A stretch of DNA of 64,000 bases from the NCBI GenBank assembly GCA_037576195.1, contig CM075104.1, positions 14,338,211 through 14,402,210 on the forward strand, given 5' to 3'. The notes under the pieces are model-generated. The model worked only from the letters and a program-made list of their open reading frames with translations. It did no database searches and was not told the origin of the DNA. This document shows positions 28,320 to 40,400 of this stretch, in pieces. The translations under genes and the position numbers were made by a program. Position 1 is the stretch's first letter. Each line of letters starts with the position of its first letter. Source of the stretch: Phytoseiulus persimilis. Taxonomy: Eukaryota > Arthropoda > Arachnida > Mesostigmata > Phytoseiidae.

Positions 28320-31300
28320 TTTGCATTTCTCCCAGGGACGTTGACAGTGACAACATCGGGCATGATTGCGGCCGTAGGTTTAAAAGACCCTTCGAGTAAG
28401 GTTCGCTGGCGAGGTAGACTCACCGAAAGCTGTCGACGGCTCCGGTTCTGCGTGTTGCGCGGATTCCGGGAGACAAGATTGAGGATATCACGATTGGTCC
28501 TCAGGGCAAGCGTCTCTTCTTGGCCTCGGGCGCCTGCTCGCTCGCTTCCCTCAGACACCTCGCTCCCATCCTCCTTGCTTGCTCAGCAGGGAGAAGAATG
28601 TCTTCAAGCTGATGTCTCCCACGAGGACGCGTCCATCGGGGCCTGTGGTTCTTCCGCAAGTTTCGTCGACCGGCCGAACGGGCCGTTGGGTGTCGCAGAA
28701 GGAGCACGGGCTGAACGCAAAAACAAAAAGAGGGCTCTGGGAAAACAGCGGCTCCGGAACACGGTCGAAAGGGGTTGGCTTCGTGATCTCCTTCTTGCCC
28801 AGACTGTTTTCTATCTAGCCGAGTTGTGTTCGTCAAGGGCGGAAGGTCTGGGGGCGCCTGCGAGCGCGAGTGGGTTTGTTTGGTTCCTGAGCACGCGTAA
28901 CCAACTCCATGCCGCTGTCTCGAGTGGACCGAGCGGAAAGCGCGTCACGCGGTTACGAGCGTGAAGTCACTCGTCAGAGCTCTATAGGCTGCGCGTGATG
29001 TTTGTCTAGCGAGCGAGCAGACTGGAACGGAAGGAATGCAAGACAACGAGGAGGAAACGAGCAGGAGCCAGGAAGATCCTCCCGAGGGTAAACTCGCCGC
29101 AGCGGCAGTCCCCGCCCGGCCGCGCAGGCACAGTCGAGCAGTGAATGAAAAATGAGGAACTTTAAGCCCTACCGAAGGAGGCGCTGTCCGAGAACGCCCT
29201 CAGCAGCACTTACGTGCGTCATGCACCGACGCGAAGTGGAATTCACTTGTTCTTGCCCCTCGTCCATTCATCCTTTCAATCACTCGCTTCCTCGTTTGCT
29301 CACGCACGCGCTCTCCCACTCACTACAGGTACTTCTGACGAAGTTTATACTCTCGTTCTGCTCTCGCCAATTGAAGATGGGAACGCTCGACCTGGGTGCT
29401 CTTCTCAAAGCGGTGGAACAACGCTAGTTGATTGATCAGTTTTCCGGCGCACTTGAGAGATTCGCGTCGATTCGCTTCTCGAGCGCAACAGGGCGAGACC
29501 GGTTCCAGACCCGGAAAGAGGAAGCGTCAATGCCGACGGTTCGATCCCTCACACGTTGCAGAACATTCACCCTCCAAGCGAGAGGTTCTCGAGGATCAGG
29601 AAATCCTGGAACGAAGAGCACGATCCGTGTTCCAGCCTCTGGGATGGGATGTCTCTGGATGTCCCTCGCGCGACATAATCCTACGTGATTTAGCTCAGCG
29701 CCCCTGGAGAAGAGGAACAACCTTGTGAGCGGAAAGCGCCGTTGTGTTCGAAATCACGAACTTGATATCGAGCTTCCACGGACGTGGTCTACCACAAAGC
29801 TCGAACTGCTGTCGATCGATCGAGCAGAATCGGGGAGTCAGCAACTCGCGATCCCGTTGTCAAGTTCTCGAGAAGCTCCTTAGAAATCGAGAGTCTTGTC
29901 TCGAATGGTGTGATCTCCGTCATGCAGCAACAGTGCTCCGCTCTCGTATATCGGTCATGAGACTTTCGGGAACAAAGACGGGAAAGTGTCGACGCGTTCG
30001 CAGATTAGTTTTTCTCTCGCCGCTGACGACTGAAACTAGACCAGACCGAACTTCACGCGTCTCTCCTGCGCTGGCTCCTCGATTCTCAGTCAGCGCTGGA
30101 ACGCGGCCGAGAGCGAATCGAGATAGTTCCTCTGCTCTTCGTGTTCCCGTCGAGCCGTCAGCGGAGTTTCTGACGTAGAATGTAGGAAAGCGAGAATGGC
30201 GGTGGGCGGGTGCGTGTAGAAGGGTGGAGAGAAAACTGATTCTGCTCTTCGGAGGAGACTGATTCCAGGGGCGACGGACAAACACAGCGTTCTCCAGTTA
30301 TTAAATTCCCCACCCTGCATTCATCCGCTCATCCATCTCAACGCGGGTTCATCCATCCATTCGTCCAATCAGTCAACCAGCTTGCTGTACGTACGTGTGC
30401 ATGTATGGTCGTTCGACCGACCCACCAGCCGGCCGACCGCTCTCTCGCGTGATCGTTCTCTGGAGCGTTCATCATTCGCTGTGCAAACGGAAAACCGCGA
30501 TCGCTTCTCCCTCCAGCGAACATCGTTCAGATTTACCCTTTCTTTAAATCGGTTACGTCGCTTCTGGTTTAGTGTCGATCGAATCGGCACACGAGAGAAA
30601 TCTCGCTTCCCTTCCGCTGAGCCCTCTGTGCCTTCCATGAACTCTAAAATTGACTCGAGCGAAAGACTCGGGGCTTGCGACGCTGGCGATCCATCGTCAA
30701 AGTTAAGCCGTGTCGTTAGCAGTGGTCGCCAACTCTGCTCGGATCGTCCCATCGCATCGTGTCTCCCCTCACGCGCGCACGTCCTCCAACGCTGCCCGGG
30801 GGCTCGTCGGAGCGAGAGTTGAGGGAAATATTAGCGATGTTTTCGATTCGATTTCTCGACAGATCTGACGTGGGGCGAAGCGCGGAAAAAAACTCGCGGA
30901 AAAACCGAGACGCATCGCTCGGGTCGCTCTCGAGAATGACAATCGGATCCGAACGCCAAGGCGTTTTCCACTTCCGTCCGCGTGGGCGCGACCACGACTC
31001 GCGGTTCTCCGCTCGATTTCGCGGTGTTCCTGCATTTTGTTCTTGGTTCACTCTCTCGCGCATTTACTCACCTGAGCTCGCGCAGGAATGCTGCTAAGGT
31101 TCGGATTCTGGTCGCAGGAGACGACGGAATCGTCTGACCGAACGCACGGAGCGAGCTCGATGCTGTCAGCATCGAGGAAACCCCGCTGAAGCTGGCTTCG
31201 CATCGCTGAACGAATTGCTTGTCCGCGAAATTGCATATGACGTCATCACAGCGACCGGTGCGAGGTCTGAGTGGGGTAAAATACGACTGACGCGCCGGTT

Positions 31301-34300
31301 GGTAAAACTTTCGACCGGTGAATGACGAAGGAGCATCAGGAAACGAAAGCGTTTCGTTTGGAATTCCCCTGCTCCATGAGAAAACGACCACCTTCCGGAC
31401 AACGGACAATGTTTGTCAGCGCGCGCTGTTCGCTCCGGTTTTCCGTCCCTCCGAGTCTACTTTCCGACGTCCCCTTTTCCCGACCCTTGATGCCGCCAGC
31501 CCCCTCCCCGCTCGACTTTTCGGTCTCCGTTCTCGTTCTACCAACCAGAACGGCTGTATCTGACTCTTCGTTGACGATCAGTTGATCCACATTCATCGAC
31601 GCGAGTTCCAAGACACACCTTGAGCACGTGCATTCCACGTGCCCTCATCGTATGCAACATTCTCCTGGAGTGCATCAGTAAACGTGTTCAATGGAATGCC
31701 CCGCGGTCGCTGTCGAACATTGAAAGAAAAAGGAAGCCAATCGGAACATCTCCTGGAAGAACCATGATGGGGCCTTGGGTGCCGCTCGGAATGTAGCTCG
31801 GTCGCTTTCTGATTGGTGACGTCGCTGCCTCTTGCTCGAAGAGGCGAAGATTGCTTCCAGGATCTTCCACTGGAGCCGATACATACATTGGACGTTCTGT
31901 GTCCTGGCAGCTCACATTAGCGTCAGCGCAAAGTCTAAAGTTTAATCATCTCAAGAATTTGTCCATCAACGCGTCGATTCCAAAAACCTTTCAAATCGAT
32001 TCCCGACGGCCCTCTGGCGTTGAGCAAACTTTGGCCAGATATCTTCGTTCCGGGGAGGCCCATGCCAGTTGAGGCAACGTGCTACGCGAACGCTCATAAT
32101 TCCGCAGGATATTCCTGCTCGATGATACGATGTTTGTTCCGAAGGCCAATGTTGAATATGGACGGACTGTGGTTGCTGCAGGACTAGCACGGAGACTGAG
32201 GTGAGATCAGGACCTCAAGTGGAATGAATTCTCGAAGTTTCCTTCGTCGAACAACCGGCGCCAGAGGAGGAGAGCTTCGAAGCACTCGATGGATGACGTC
32301 CGAAAACCCGACGATCAGCCCAGAATCGATATCTCGAGCTGCGAGATTTTAGTTCATCGAACTGCTCATGGCCGCGGAGCTCCCTCAGCAGCTGTGTGAG
32401 TTCGCAGAGCAGCAGCAGCAGTTCGCAGGCCGAACGAATAGGGCCTGGGGGCGAACCGGTTTGTTTTGTCAACGTGACAGGCGAGCGAAACGCCCAACCG
32501 AATTCTAAAACGACCCCGTGCCCTTTCTCTCTCCCCGGCTACTCTGTGGAAGCTCGCCCTTCGCTGCCAGTGGGGGCTGGGGCGGGATCGACGCCAATTG
32601 GCCACCTCATTCGACGAACGACCGAGCTTTGAGAGAGCGATTCACGAGCAAATCAACTCGAGGCGGCCTTCGCAACGAGGATGACGACGAGATTCCCTTC
32701 GGTGATGATTGCCATGATCCTGACAGCAAGCGCCACCACGCGATCGAGCGGGCTGGAACTAAAACGTGAGCCGCTCCGCTAGTTTGAGGAGCTTTCAACG
32801 CTGGTTCTGTAAACCGAACCGAAAAATCGTGTCTTGTGTCCTCGATTCTCTGTTCGAAACCGCCCGGAGCACCTCGTCCTCTCGCTCTGGAAGATGAATC
32901 TTCGATTTCGGAAAATATCCCGCGAGGCACATCATGACGACGATTCCCAGGCGACCGCTGCGGCCATAGCTCTGCTCGTGATCAGGATACCATTCCGTTG
33001 AGCTCACTCAGGGGACCGGTGTGTCCTTCAGCTCGGAAAGAACCCGGGTTCTTGACCCGCTTCGTTCTTCCACAGTTTCTGCATCGTTCCCGTGACATTG
33101 GGTTTCACTCAGTTTCTCACTCGGGGGGGTCGAAGTGTTTCGTTTGCCCCTCCGCTCGCTAGCCGGCTGGAATCACTTGCTGTTGGCCTTTGAGCAATTG
33201 TTGACGCCCGAGCGCTTTCTCGGATTCCGTGGTGCGAAGTCTCGCCGGAAGTCTCTGAGGGTTATTCCGCGCTCGCGCTCGTTACCCGCGTGCGGGAAAT
33301 TTCCGATATGCATCGGTTCGATGCAAAAACGGGATAGCGGCAGACGAGCCGTTGGGAGTTGAGAGCTCCCGCAGCCCAGATGGTTCCGTAAGCTTTCTTC
33401 TCCAACAACGGCTTGTCTGGCCGACGTTCATCATCAGTGCTCGTCCTCCCCCCTTCACCGCGAAATGTCTAAAAACACGTCAACTACGCAGCCACCCATC
33501 CAACTACGCGTCTGTCTGACCGAGCGGGCGAGCGAGACCCCCTGGGCCTCCATCTTCCCGACGAGGGGCCGAAACGGATCGGGGATTTCGCCCCGTCGGC
33601 CTCCATTTGTTTTCATTTGGCAAGAAGGTGTAACTCCTCGTAACAGACAGAGGCCGGAACGAGAGCTTCCCGAAGATTCTGGAAGCCAGTCGGGAAACTG
33701 AAGCGTTCCCAACACGAACCATCCGAACGGAAACGACGGAATCCTCGGTAGCGGGTTCTGAGAATCAGCGGTTTCCAGCTGAAAACGCCGAGTTATCTGA
33801 ATCGAGTTTTCCCGACGATCCAGGACGGACGCGGGGCGTCTGCGGGCACGAATCGGGCAGCCTCCAGGAGTTGATGGCGTGGGGAGCAGTTGTATGAGGG
33901 CTGATTTTGCTTGCTTTGTGAAAACTTGAATCCACCCAGATTGTTTGCTGCTCGTGGCGTGCTCCTGGATCCGGGAGATGGCGTACTCCGCGAGGAGCTC
34001 CGATTCGTTTCGTGTGTCGGGTTTCAGTCATTACTCTTATTAGGTAGCAGCGGGGAATGCACGGTTTTCCTCCTCCGCAGGCTCGAAGTGCAGAAGGAGC
34101 TCATTCGGATACAAGGCTGCACGTACTTGAGACGGACGGAGAGGAGCGCGGGCAGGGCCTTGATAGTGGAGTAGAGCACGGGACACACGGATAGGGAAGC
34201 GATCCGAGCCTTCCAAGAAGAAAAGTTAAAAGAGACAGGCGGGCAGTCACTGTGACGCCCCATGTCAAGTCGTAGTTTTTTTGCGCGCATCCACTCGCGG

Positions 34301-34339
34301 CTCCTAATCTCCTGTTCGGTTTATTTCAGAGTCTGCGCG

Positions 34340-34354
34340 ATGATTCCTGAGTGA
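34340..34354 (+). promoter_or_regulatory. Four-codon upstream ORF in the receptor 5' UTR
   Basis: An ATG 62 nt before the receptor start opens a frame Met-Ile-Pro-Glu-stop inside the 5' UTR exon. It ends 47 nt before the main ATG, so reinitiation is possible. The main ATG at 34,402 has A at -3, a favourable context. An effect on translation is inference. Confidence 0.4.
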
Positions 34355-34401
34355 CTTCCTGCAATTTGCCGGGAGCTGCGAAACGTCCAACGAACTTCAG
34401 C

Positions 34402-34474
34402 ATGTCAAGCCATCACGCCTCCGCGCCGAGCGTGCTGATACTCCTTGCTCTGGTCACAGCGGCTTGCTCGCAAC
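34402..34474 (+). CDS. Receptor coding exon 1: signal peptide
   Basis: This exon encodes 24 residues and one further base. A hydrophobic core (VLILLALVTAA) follows a short polar start, and likely cleavage is near Ser23/Gln24. The donor is C|GTGAGT. The exon itself begins at 34,330 after an acceptor, so its first 72 nt are untranslated. Confidence 0.9.
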
Positions 34475-37400
34475 GTGAGTTCTGATTCAAAATGGCGGTC
34501 GCCGCTTCCCGGCTAGACCTCGAACGAAATGGCAGCCCGCGAACCGGTGGAGCGCATTCAGAATTCTAGAGACGGGCCGATTTGCAGGCACACAAGAACC
34601 GGCTCGACGTCAGCAGCAGTTCGCGATACACCCAACGGCTAGGACCGCGATAGTCGGAGACACGGTCGTGCTGCCGTGCCGAGTCACCGACAAACAAGGC
34701 GTTCTCCAGTGGACGAAGGACGGTTTCGGCTTAGGGACCAACCGGAATCTCAGCGGTTTCCCCAGATATCAGATGATAGGAACGGATGACGAAGGAGACT
34801 ATTCGCTACAAATCAGCTCGGTGGCCCTTGAGGACGACGCAGTGTTTCAATGTCAAGTTGGAGCAGTCGAGGGCGTCAAGGGAATTCGCTCCCACCAAGC
34901 TCAGTTTACCGTTTACGGTGAGAGTTTCTCAACTCAGCGTATCTTATTGTCTTGCGGAAACTTTTGACCCGATGATCCGATTCGCCGCGTCTCGCATCAG
35001 ATATCAATCAACTCTACGGGAGGGCTTCGAGGCAGTCTATCACTCGCGGAATTAAGTTCCCAGAGGGAGGGACTTTGACAGGCAAATCTGGGTCTCTTTA
35101 CGGGAGCGCTCACTCGATTCTCAAACTGAGGGATCGATCGCTCAAAGGCTCTCTGTCTGTTCCAGCTCCTCCAAATCCGCCCAAAATCCTCCAAGGAGCC
35201 AACATCTCTCTGCGCGCTGGCGAGAGCGTCAGCTTGAAGTGCGAGTCTTTGGGGGGGAAACCAGCCGCTGACATATTCTGGATCGATGGAGACGGAAACA
35301 CCGTTACTTCAGGTGAGCCCTGAACTATAGACACTGTCGTCGTGGCACGAGCAGCACCGAGTGCAACGAACGAAACGCTCGTCCTGGATCCGAGCTGGAA
35401 AGAAAATCGAACCGAGCGCAAGCGGTGGGCCTTGGCAAATCCGAGAACACTGAAGTGCCGGCGGGCTGGAGGACAGGAAATACCCCAGCAGTGGACCGAA
35501 GGGTATTTAGGGCTCACTCCCGACTGGTTCCAATCTAAAAATGATTTTTTCCCCGTGTAGGAGTGACCTCGAAGAAATCCCCTTCGAAGGACAACAAAAG
35601 GGAGAATTCTGAGCTGACGTGGTCCTTTGTGGCCCGCAAAGAGTTGGACCAGCGAAGGCTCACCTGCAAAGCGGAGAATCTCGCTCTCAAGCAGCCGCTT
35701 CTCAGCTCGATCCTCGTTCAAGTCCAATGTGAGTTCAAACGGAAAAGAAGTCAGAGCAAAGAGTGGGTGAGAGAGAAAGGAATCGTAAACAATGAAACTC
35801 CGGATGCCCGCTCCTCCGGGATGGCGGGGGCCCAGTTTGTAGTTGACGGTTCCACCCGGAGCCCCGTTTAGGCTTTTTTTTTTTTTCTCCCGGCCGGGTC
35901 AGAGCTGCTGGCGTAAAATCGAACAAAAGTATGACTTTCGCCTTTCGGGACCGACAGTCCCAATCCATTCGATGCCGCTCATAAACCAAAAGCTCACGGC
36001 CGGAGGAGGAAACGAAAAGGCTCGCAAACGGAATCTCGCTCCCCGAAACGATCTCTAAAGCTCTCCTGTTTTGATCCATCGTTCCCAGATGCCCCTGAAG
36101 TCACTCTCACAGCCGACAAGAAAGAGATCCACGAGTTCGACACGGTTCGAATCGAGTGCAAAACCTCCGCCAATCCCCCGCCGGTGGCCGTCAATTGGTA
36201 CCGGAACGACGAGCCGATGAAGGTCGATGAAAGCCAGAACTTCATCGAGCTCAGCAAGCTCACCCGCAAAGTCAACGGCGATGTGATTTCATGCGAAGCC
36301 CATAACGCGGTCGGGGTGAGCCGAGCCAACCTCACCCTGAACGTCATTTACAAGCCGCAGTTCAAAGCGAACGATAAGCCGGTTATGGCTCAAATCGGTG
36401 AGTATTACCGAGTACGCCGACACGCGCGACGTGCCTCCACAGCGCTGTCGGTAGGTATGAACAACGTCGCTTTCGCGTGTCACTCCCGATGCGCTCGCTT
36501 GCCCGCCCGCTTGCTCGTTATCCAAAATAAATACATGCATACATGTATCTGAACCAAACAAGCCGGAATTCGGCTGCGGACGACGACAGAACGCCGACAA
36601 TGGAGACTGCAAACAAGAGCAATGGGAGAATTTAGCCGATGGCAGTATTCTTCCCGCAGGATAGAACGAGAGGCTGCGCTCTTCTGGCCGTCGCCCCCCT
36701 CGTATTTAATAGATAAGGCAGCCAAAGAGGTCTCAGAAGCCGGCGGACAAGTGCGCGAGAATCGCACGGGAGGGAATTTTCAATATTTCATTCACTCGAG
36801 CAGCTGTTGGCGCGCCTAAGACCCTTCCGCTCGGGCGATGTGGGTGCGCGGAGTGCCCGTAGTTCGTGGTTGATTAATGGCACTTAAAGAAAAGGAAAAG
36901 CTGCTCTAGTGGCTTGCAGCGGAAAAACTCGACGAGGAGGAGGAAGGCTTGAGTCGGCCCTTCAACTGGGAGGCTCGGCTGAGCCGATCTGAGCAGATTG
37001 CAGCGGAGGCTGCGCGATAAAGGCCAGGAGACTTCAGCGAGGAGGAGCTTTGCTGACGCTGATACCGTATTTTCAGGAACCGAAGTGGCGATTAGCTGCG
37101 ATGTCGACAGCAATCCAAAGCCGGAAATCATGTGGACGCGCGGTGGATCGACCGCGGTGCTCGGCAGGCAGCAGGTGTACGTCATACGAGAAATGACGTC
37201 ACAGGACGTCGGCGTTTATACATGCCGAGCGACGGTCGAAGGATTCCCGGTAAGTCTAGTCACGAATTTCGGCATTGTACTGAATTCTCAGGCTGGGGCG
37301 AGTGAGCTCTGCGGGCAGCAGCCACATTCTTTCATGAGGTTGGATATGCCCGAAACATTCGCTCGATTGACGTTTTTCGGTCGATCGTCTAGTCGCCGGT

Positions 37401-40400
37401 AGTCTTCGGATTCTACTCGCTGGTAGAGATGTGATTAGAGCTGAAAACTTGCTGCTCAATCGGCCTGCCGAGCGCGGGAGTGGGATCCTCTCCCGCCGGC
37501 GGTGTTTGGGAGAAGGAGATTTCCCAGAAGGATTGCACTCACTCAGCACAAGGAGAACGACGTATGGTTTTCCATCCGGCTGAGAAGGATCCGAGTCGAG
37601 CTTCCTAGAACGGATACAAATATAACAGTCATACCATCTCTGGTATCATGGTGCCGTTCTGGACTGACGCTCACTTCGAGTCGGGCCCTTATTCCTCTAC
37701 CAGAACCCCCAGTTCCTCGTCATAACTCCCAATCTCTGACGTCATTTAGTGAAGGCTGACCTCACCGTCGAAATGGGGCGGTCGCCTCCAGGCGGGCTCG
37801 GTTCCCGACAATCGCGGCGACGAGGACGGCCTCGACGACACCTACGGAGCAGGCCAATTGTTATGCGCGACACCTCCGCTGATCGACTTGTCTTCTTCTC
37901 CCTGTTCCAGGACATCACCCATGACTACCATGTCTACATCAAGGGAGCCCCGAAGGTCGAATCGCCCGCGCTGCAATACGCCACCGAAGGAATCGAAGCC
38001 AGGGTCGAATGTCTCATCCAAGCCGTTCCGCCGGCGACCAAAGTGCAATGGTTTAAGGACGGTATGCTCATCGACACCGACAAGATCAGGGGCTACCACA
38101 TAGCGCGCGAGATCCTTCCCAGCGGCGAGAACAACGTGCTCGTCATCGAGAGGGCATCCGCGAGCGATTTCGGAGAATACAACTGCTCGGTGACGAACGT
38201 GTACGGCGAACACTCGCTCGTGATAACGTTGCTCCGTGACAGCATAGCGACGACGATGTTGATGTTCGGGGCGGCCGTTGTTGCCGTATTCGTCGTTCTG
38301 CTCGCTGTGGTCACGACCGTCTGTCTCAAGAAGAGGTCTCCGCCCGAGGGTGAGTTCTATTTGGCTTCATCGGTGCGGCCGCAAATAATTCCTCGAGCTC
38401 GCTCCGGAGTACTTTCGGGAGGGAGAATTCCACCGAGTCGGGAGCTCCGAAGCAAGATAACGTAAATCGATTACACTCGCGGTTCGGACGCGGGGCGCTT
38501 CTGATCAACTTTTATTGCCTTAGGGCTCAAATTAGACTGTTCGAGCGGAGGGGCGTCGAGAGCCCCGCTAGGCGCGTGAGTGCCGAGTTATGCGGTGGAC
38601 GCAGGACACCGGCGGCGGCTACTTTGGCGCCTGCTCAGAATAGCCTCTGTGCGCGAGAAAAACTAATCGTTTGCTCATTTTTCTGCTCTTCCACGTCAGA
38701 CTTCAAGGAAACCATGCCGAATAAGCCGTTGTCGAACGGCGCGCTGATGTCCGACAAGGACAACAGCTCGTCGGGAGGTGAATCGGATATCAAGGTCGAG
38801 ATCCGGACGGCTTCCTCACTCTCGAACACCGAGAATATCTCACCGCAGCACACGGCGATGGACAACTCTTGGGACAGCGGGGTCCCTCCCGACACCACGA
38901 CACTCCCACCGTACAAGCGGCTCAACGACTACGCTCCGGCTCCCTATCAGAGCATTTCGGTCAAGCCCGTAAGTAGACATCCGCACAACGGTGGCGTCGA
39001 CTCCGCCGCCGAAGGATCATTAGGCTCTTTCCAACCATCTAACTAGTTTGGCCGCCCCCCGAAGTCCCTTTGTCGTCCCCGGCGTCCCTTTCTTGAGCCG
39101 GGGACGTTCTCATTGAGTGGTCCGTCTGGCGATAATTGTCCGGACTCTGCTCCGGTTCCCTTCCGCACTTCATCGGCCTCCTCGTTCCGACATCTTTTTC
39201 GCCTCAATTCCCCATCCCCGCAACCAGCTGTTTATCGCCACCTGCCCCGCTCCGCCCATATCTCCCACTATCGTTCCTTGGTGTCATCTTTTGTATCTCT
39301 GTCTGTTGGTCATGTGGGGGGGGGGCGGCGGCGGCTGGGGACAAAAGCAGTGGCATTTTCCTCGTCGAGGTCTTGGCAGGCGGGCGGGCCGGCCGGCCGG
39401 CCGGCGTGCGTCTGCTTTCGAATGGCGGAACATTCCGAGACAAAAAATCGAGGTTTTCTTCTCTCAAGCAGGCAGCTATCTCTTGCAGGAGTGCCAACAG
39501 CATCACCATCCGGAGCCGGCGTCGCCGCCGCATCTGCCGTCCGGGCTACAGCAGCAGTCTCAGCCACAACAGCCTCAGCTTAACAGTTACGGATCGATTC
39601 CTCCGCCCCCTCCCCCTGTGGCCGATTACATGAGCACGAACAGCGATTACGGTGTTATGGTTCCGATGCAATCGTTGCCTCCCCTTTCACCAGTGCATAA
39701 TAGCATGTCTCCCGTGCATCATCATCATCATCACCCAGGAGTCGCGATAGGTGTTGGGGGAGGACAGTTGCAACTTCATCACATGCCGGTGATGACCAAC
39801 AACTCGTTATACGCGACGGGCGGCCTCAGCGCGGCTCTGATGCTGCCTCAATATGCACCCGATCCCAACCATGCGTAAGTAACCTAACTATTCGAACTGG
39901 TTTAGTGGAGTTTAGTTTGATCGGGCTCGATCGAACGGGGTGGGTTGGGTCGCCCTACCAGGGAGCTCATCCGCGCCTCGACAGACCTGCCGGGGATTCA
40001 ACGAGCATGAGGGAGGATCCAGGGCCGGCTCGCTTCCCTCGCCCGTTCATCCAAGTTTGTGAAGTCGATTCTTTCGAGAGTCTTTCTGCGCAGCTAGAAC
40101 AGCCGAGGCGATGGAAAGCGGTTTTTTTTCCACGGCCGGTCGTTGGAATGCTTCGGGGTAGTTTTCGTCTCGGATCGATGATCACCCTCAACCACTTGAG
40201 CCGTTATCCCCCATCATTCCAGAAAGAACGGTGCCGGAACCTATGCTTGTGAGCGTCAGAATTCTTGAAAAATCACAAAAATCCTCGGAAAAAAAAACTG
40301 GCAGGCGAATGAGTCTTCCGCGTTCTAATGGCGTCCAGTTTGACCGATTCAGTTCGGGTCTCGGATTCGAGGCTGTCCCCCTCGGAACCTGGGCCAGAGG

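Larger units (their letters stand above)
1..34329. other. 34 kb with no supported gene: intergenic DNA or long 5' intron
   Basis: I found no exon chain in this stretch on either strand. The open frames are numerous but rich in Arg, Ser, Pro and Leu. They often lack an ATG and usually have an equally long open frame opposite, as expected in GC-rich DNA with few stop codons. Local features are short microsatellites, polypyrimidine-rich DNA at about 17,040-17,350, purine-rich DNA at about 2,990-3,240 and a CT repeat at 28,231-28,319. The splice acceptor at 34,329 shows that the receptor gene has an exon further upstream, so part or all of this region may be its first intron. Confidence 0.55.

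Noticed and set aside
28341-28964. 207-codon open frame, plus strand, after the CT repeat
   Set aside because: It starts with TTG rather than ATG, has no family resemblance and no donor that leads to another exon.
39876-39878. TAA as the stop codon of the receptor
   Set aside because: It overlaps donor GTAAGT, and the spliced continuation ends in the family's PDZ ligand. It may still be used when the intron is retained.
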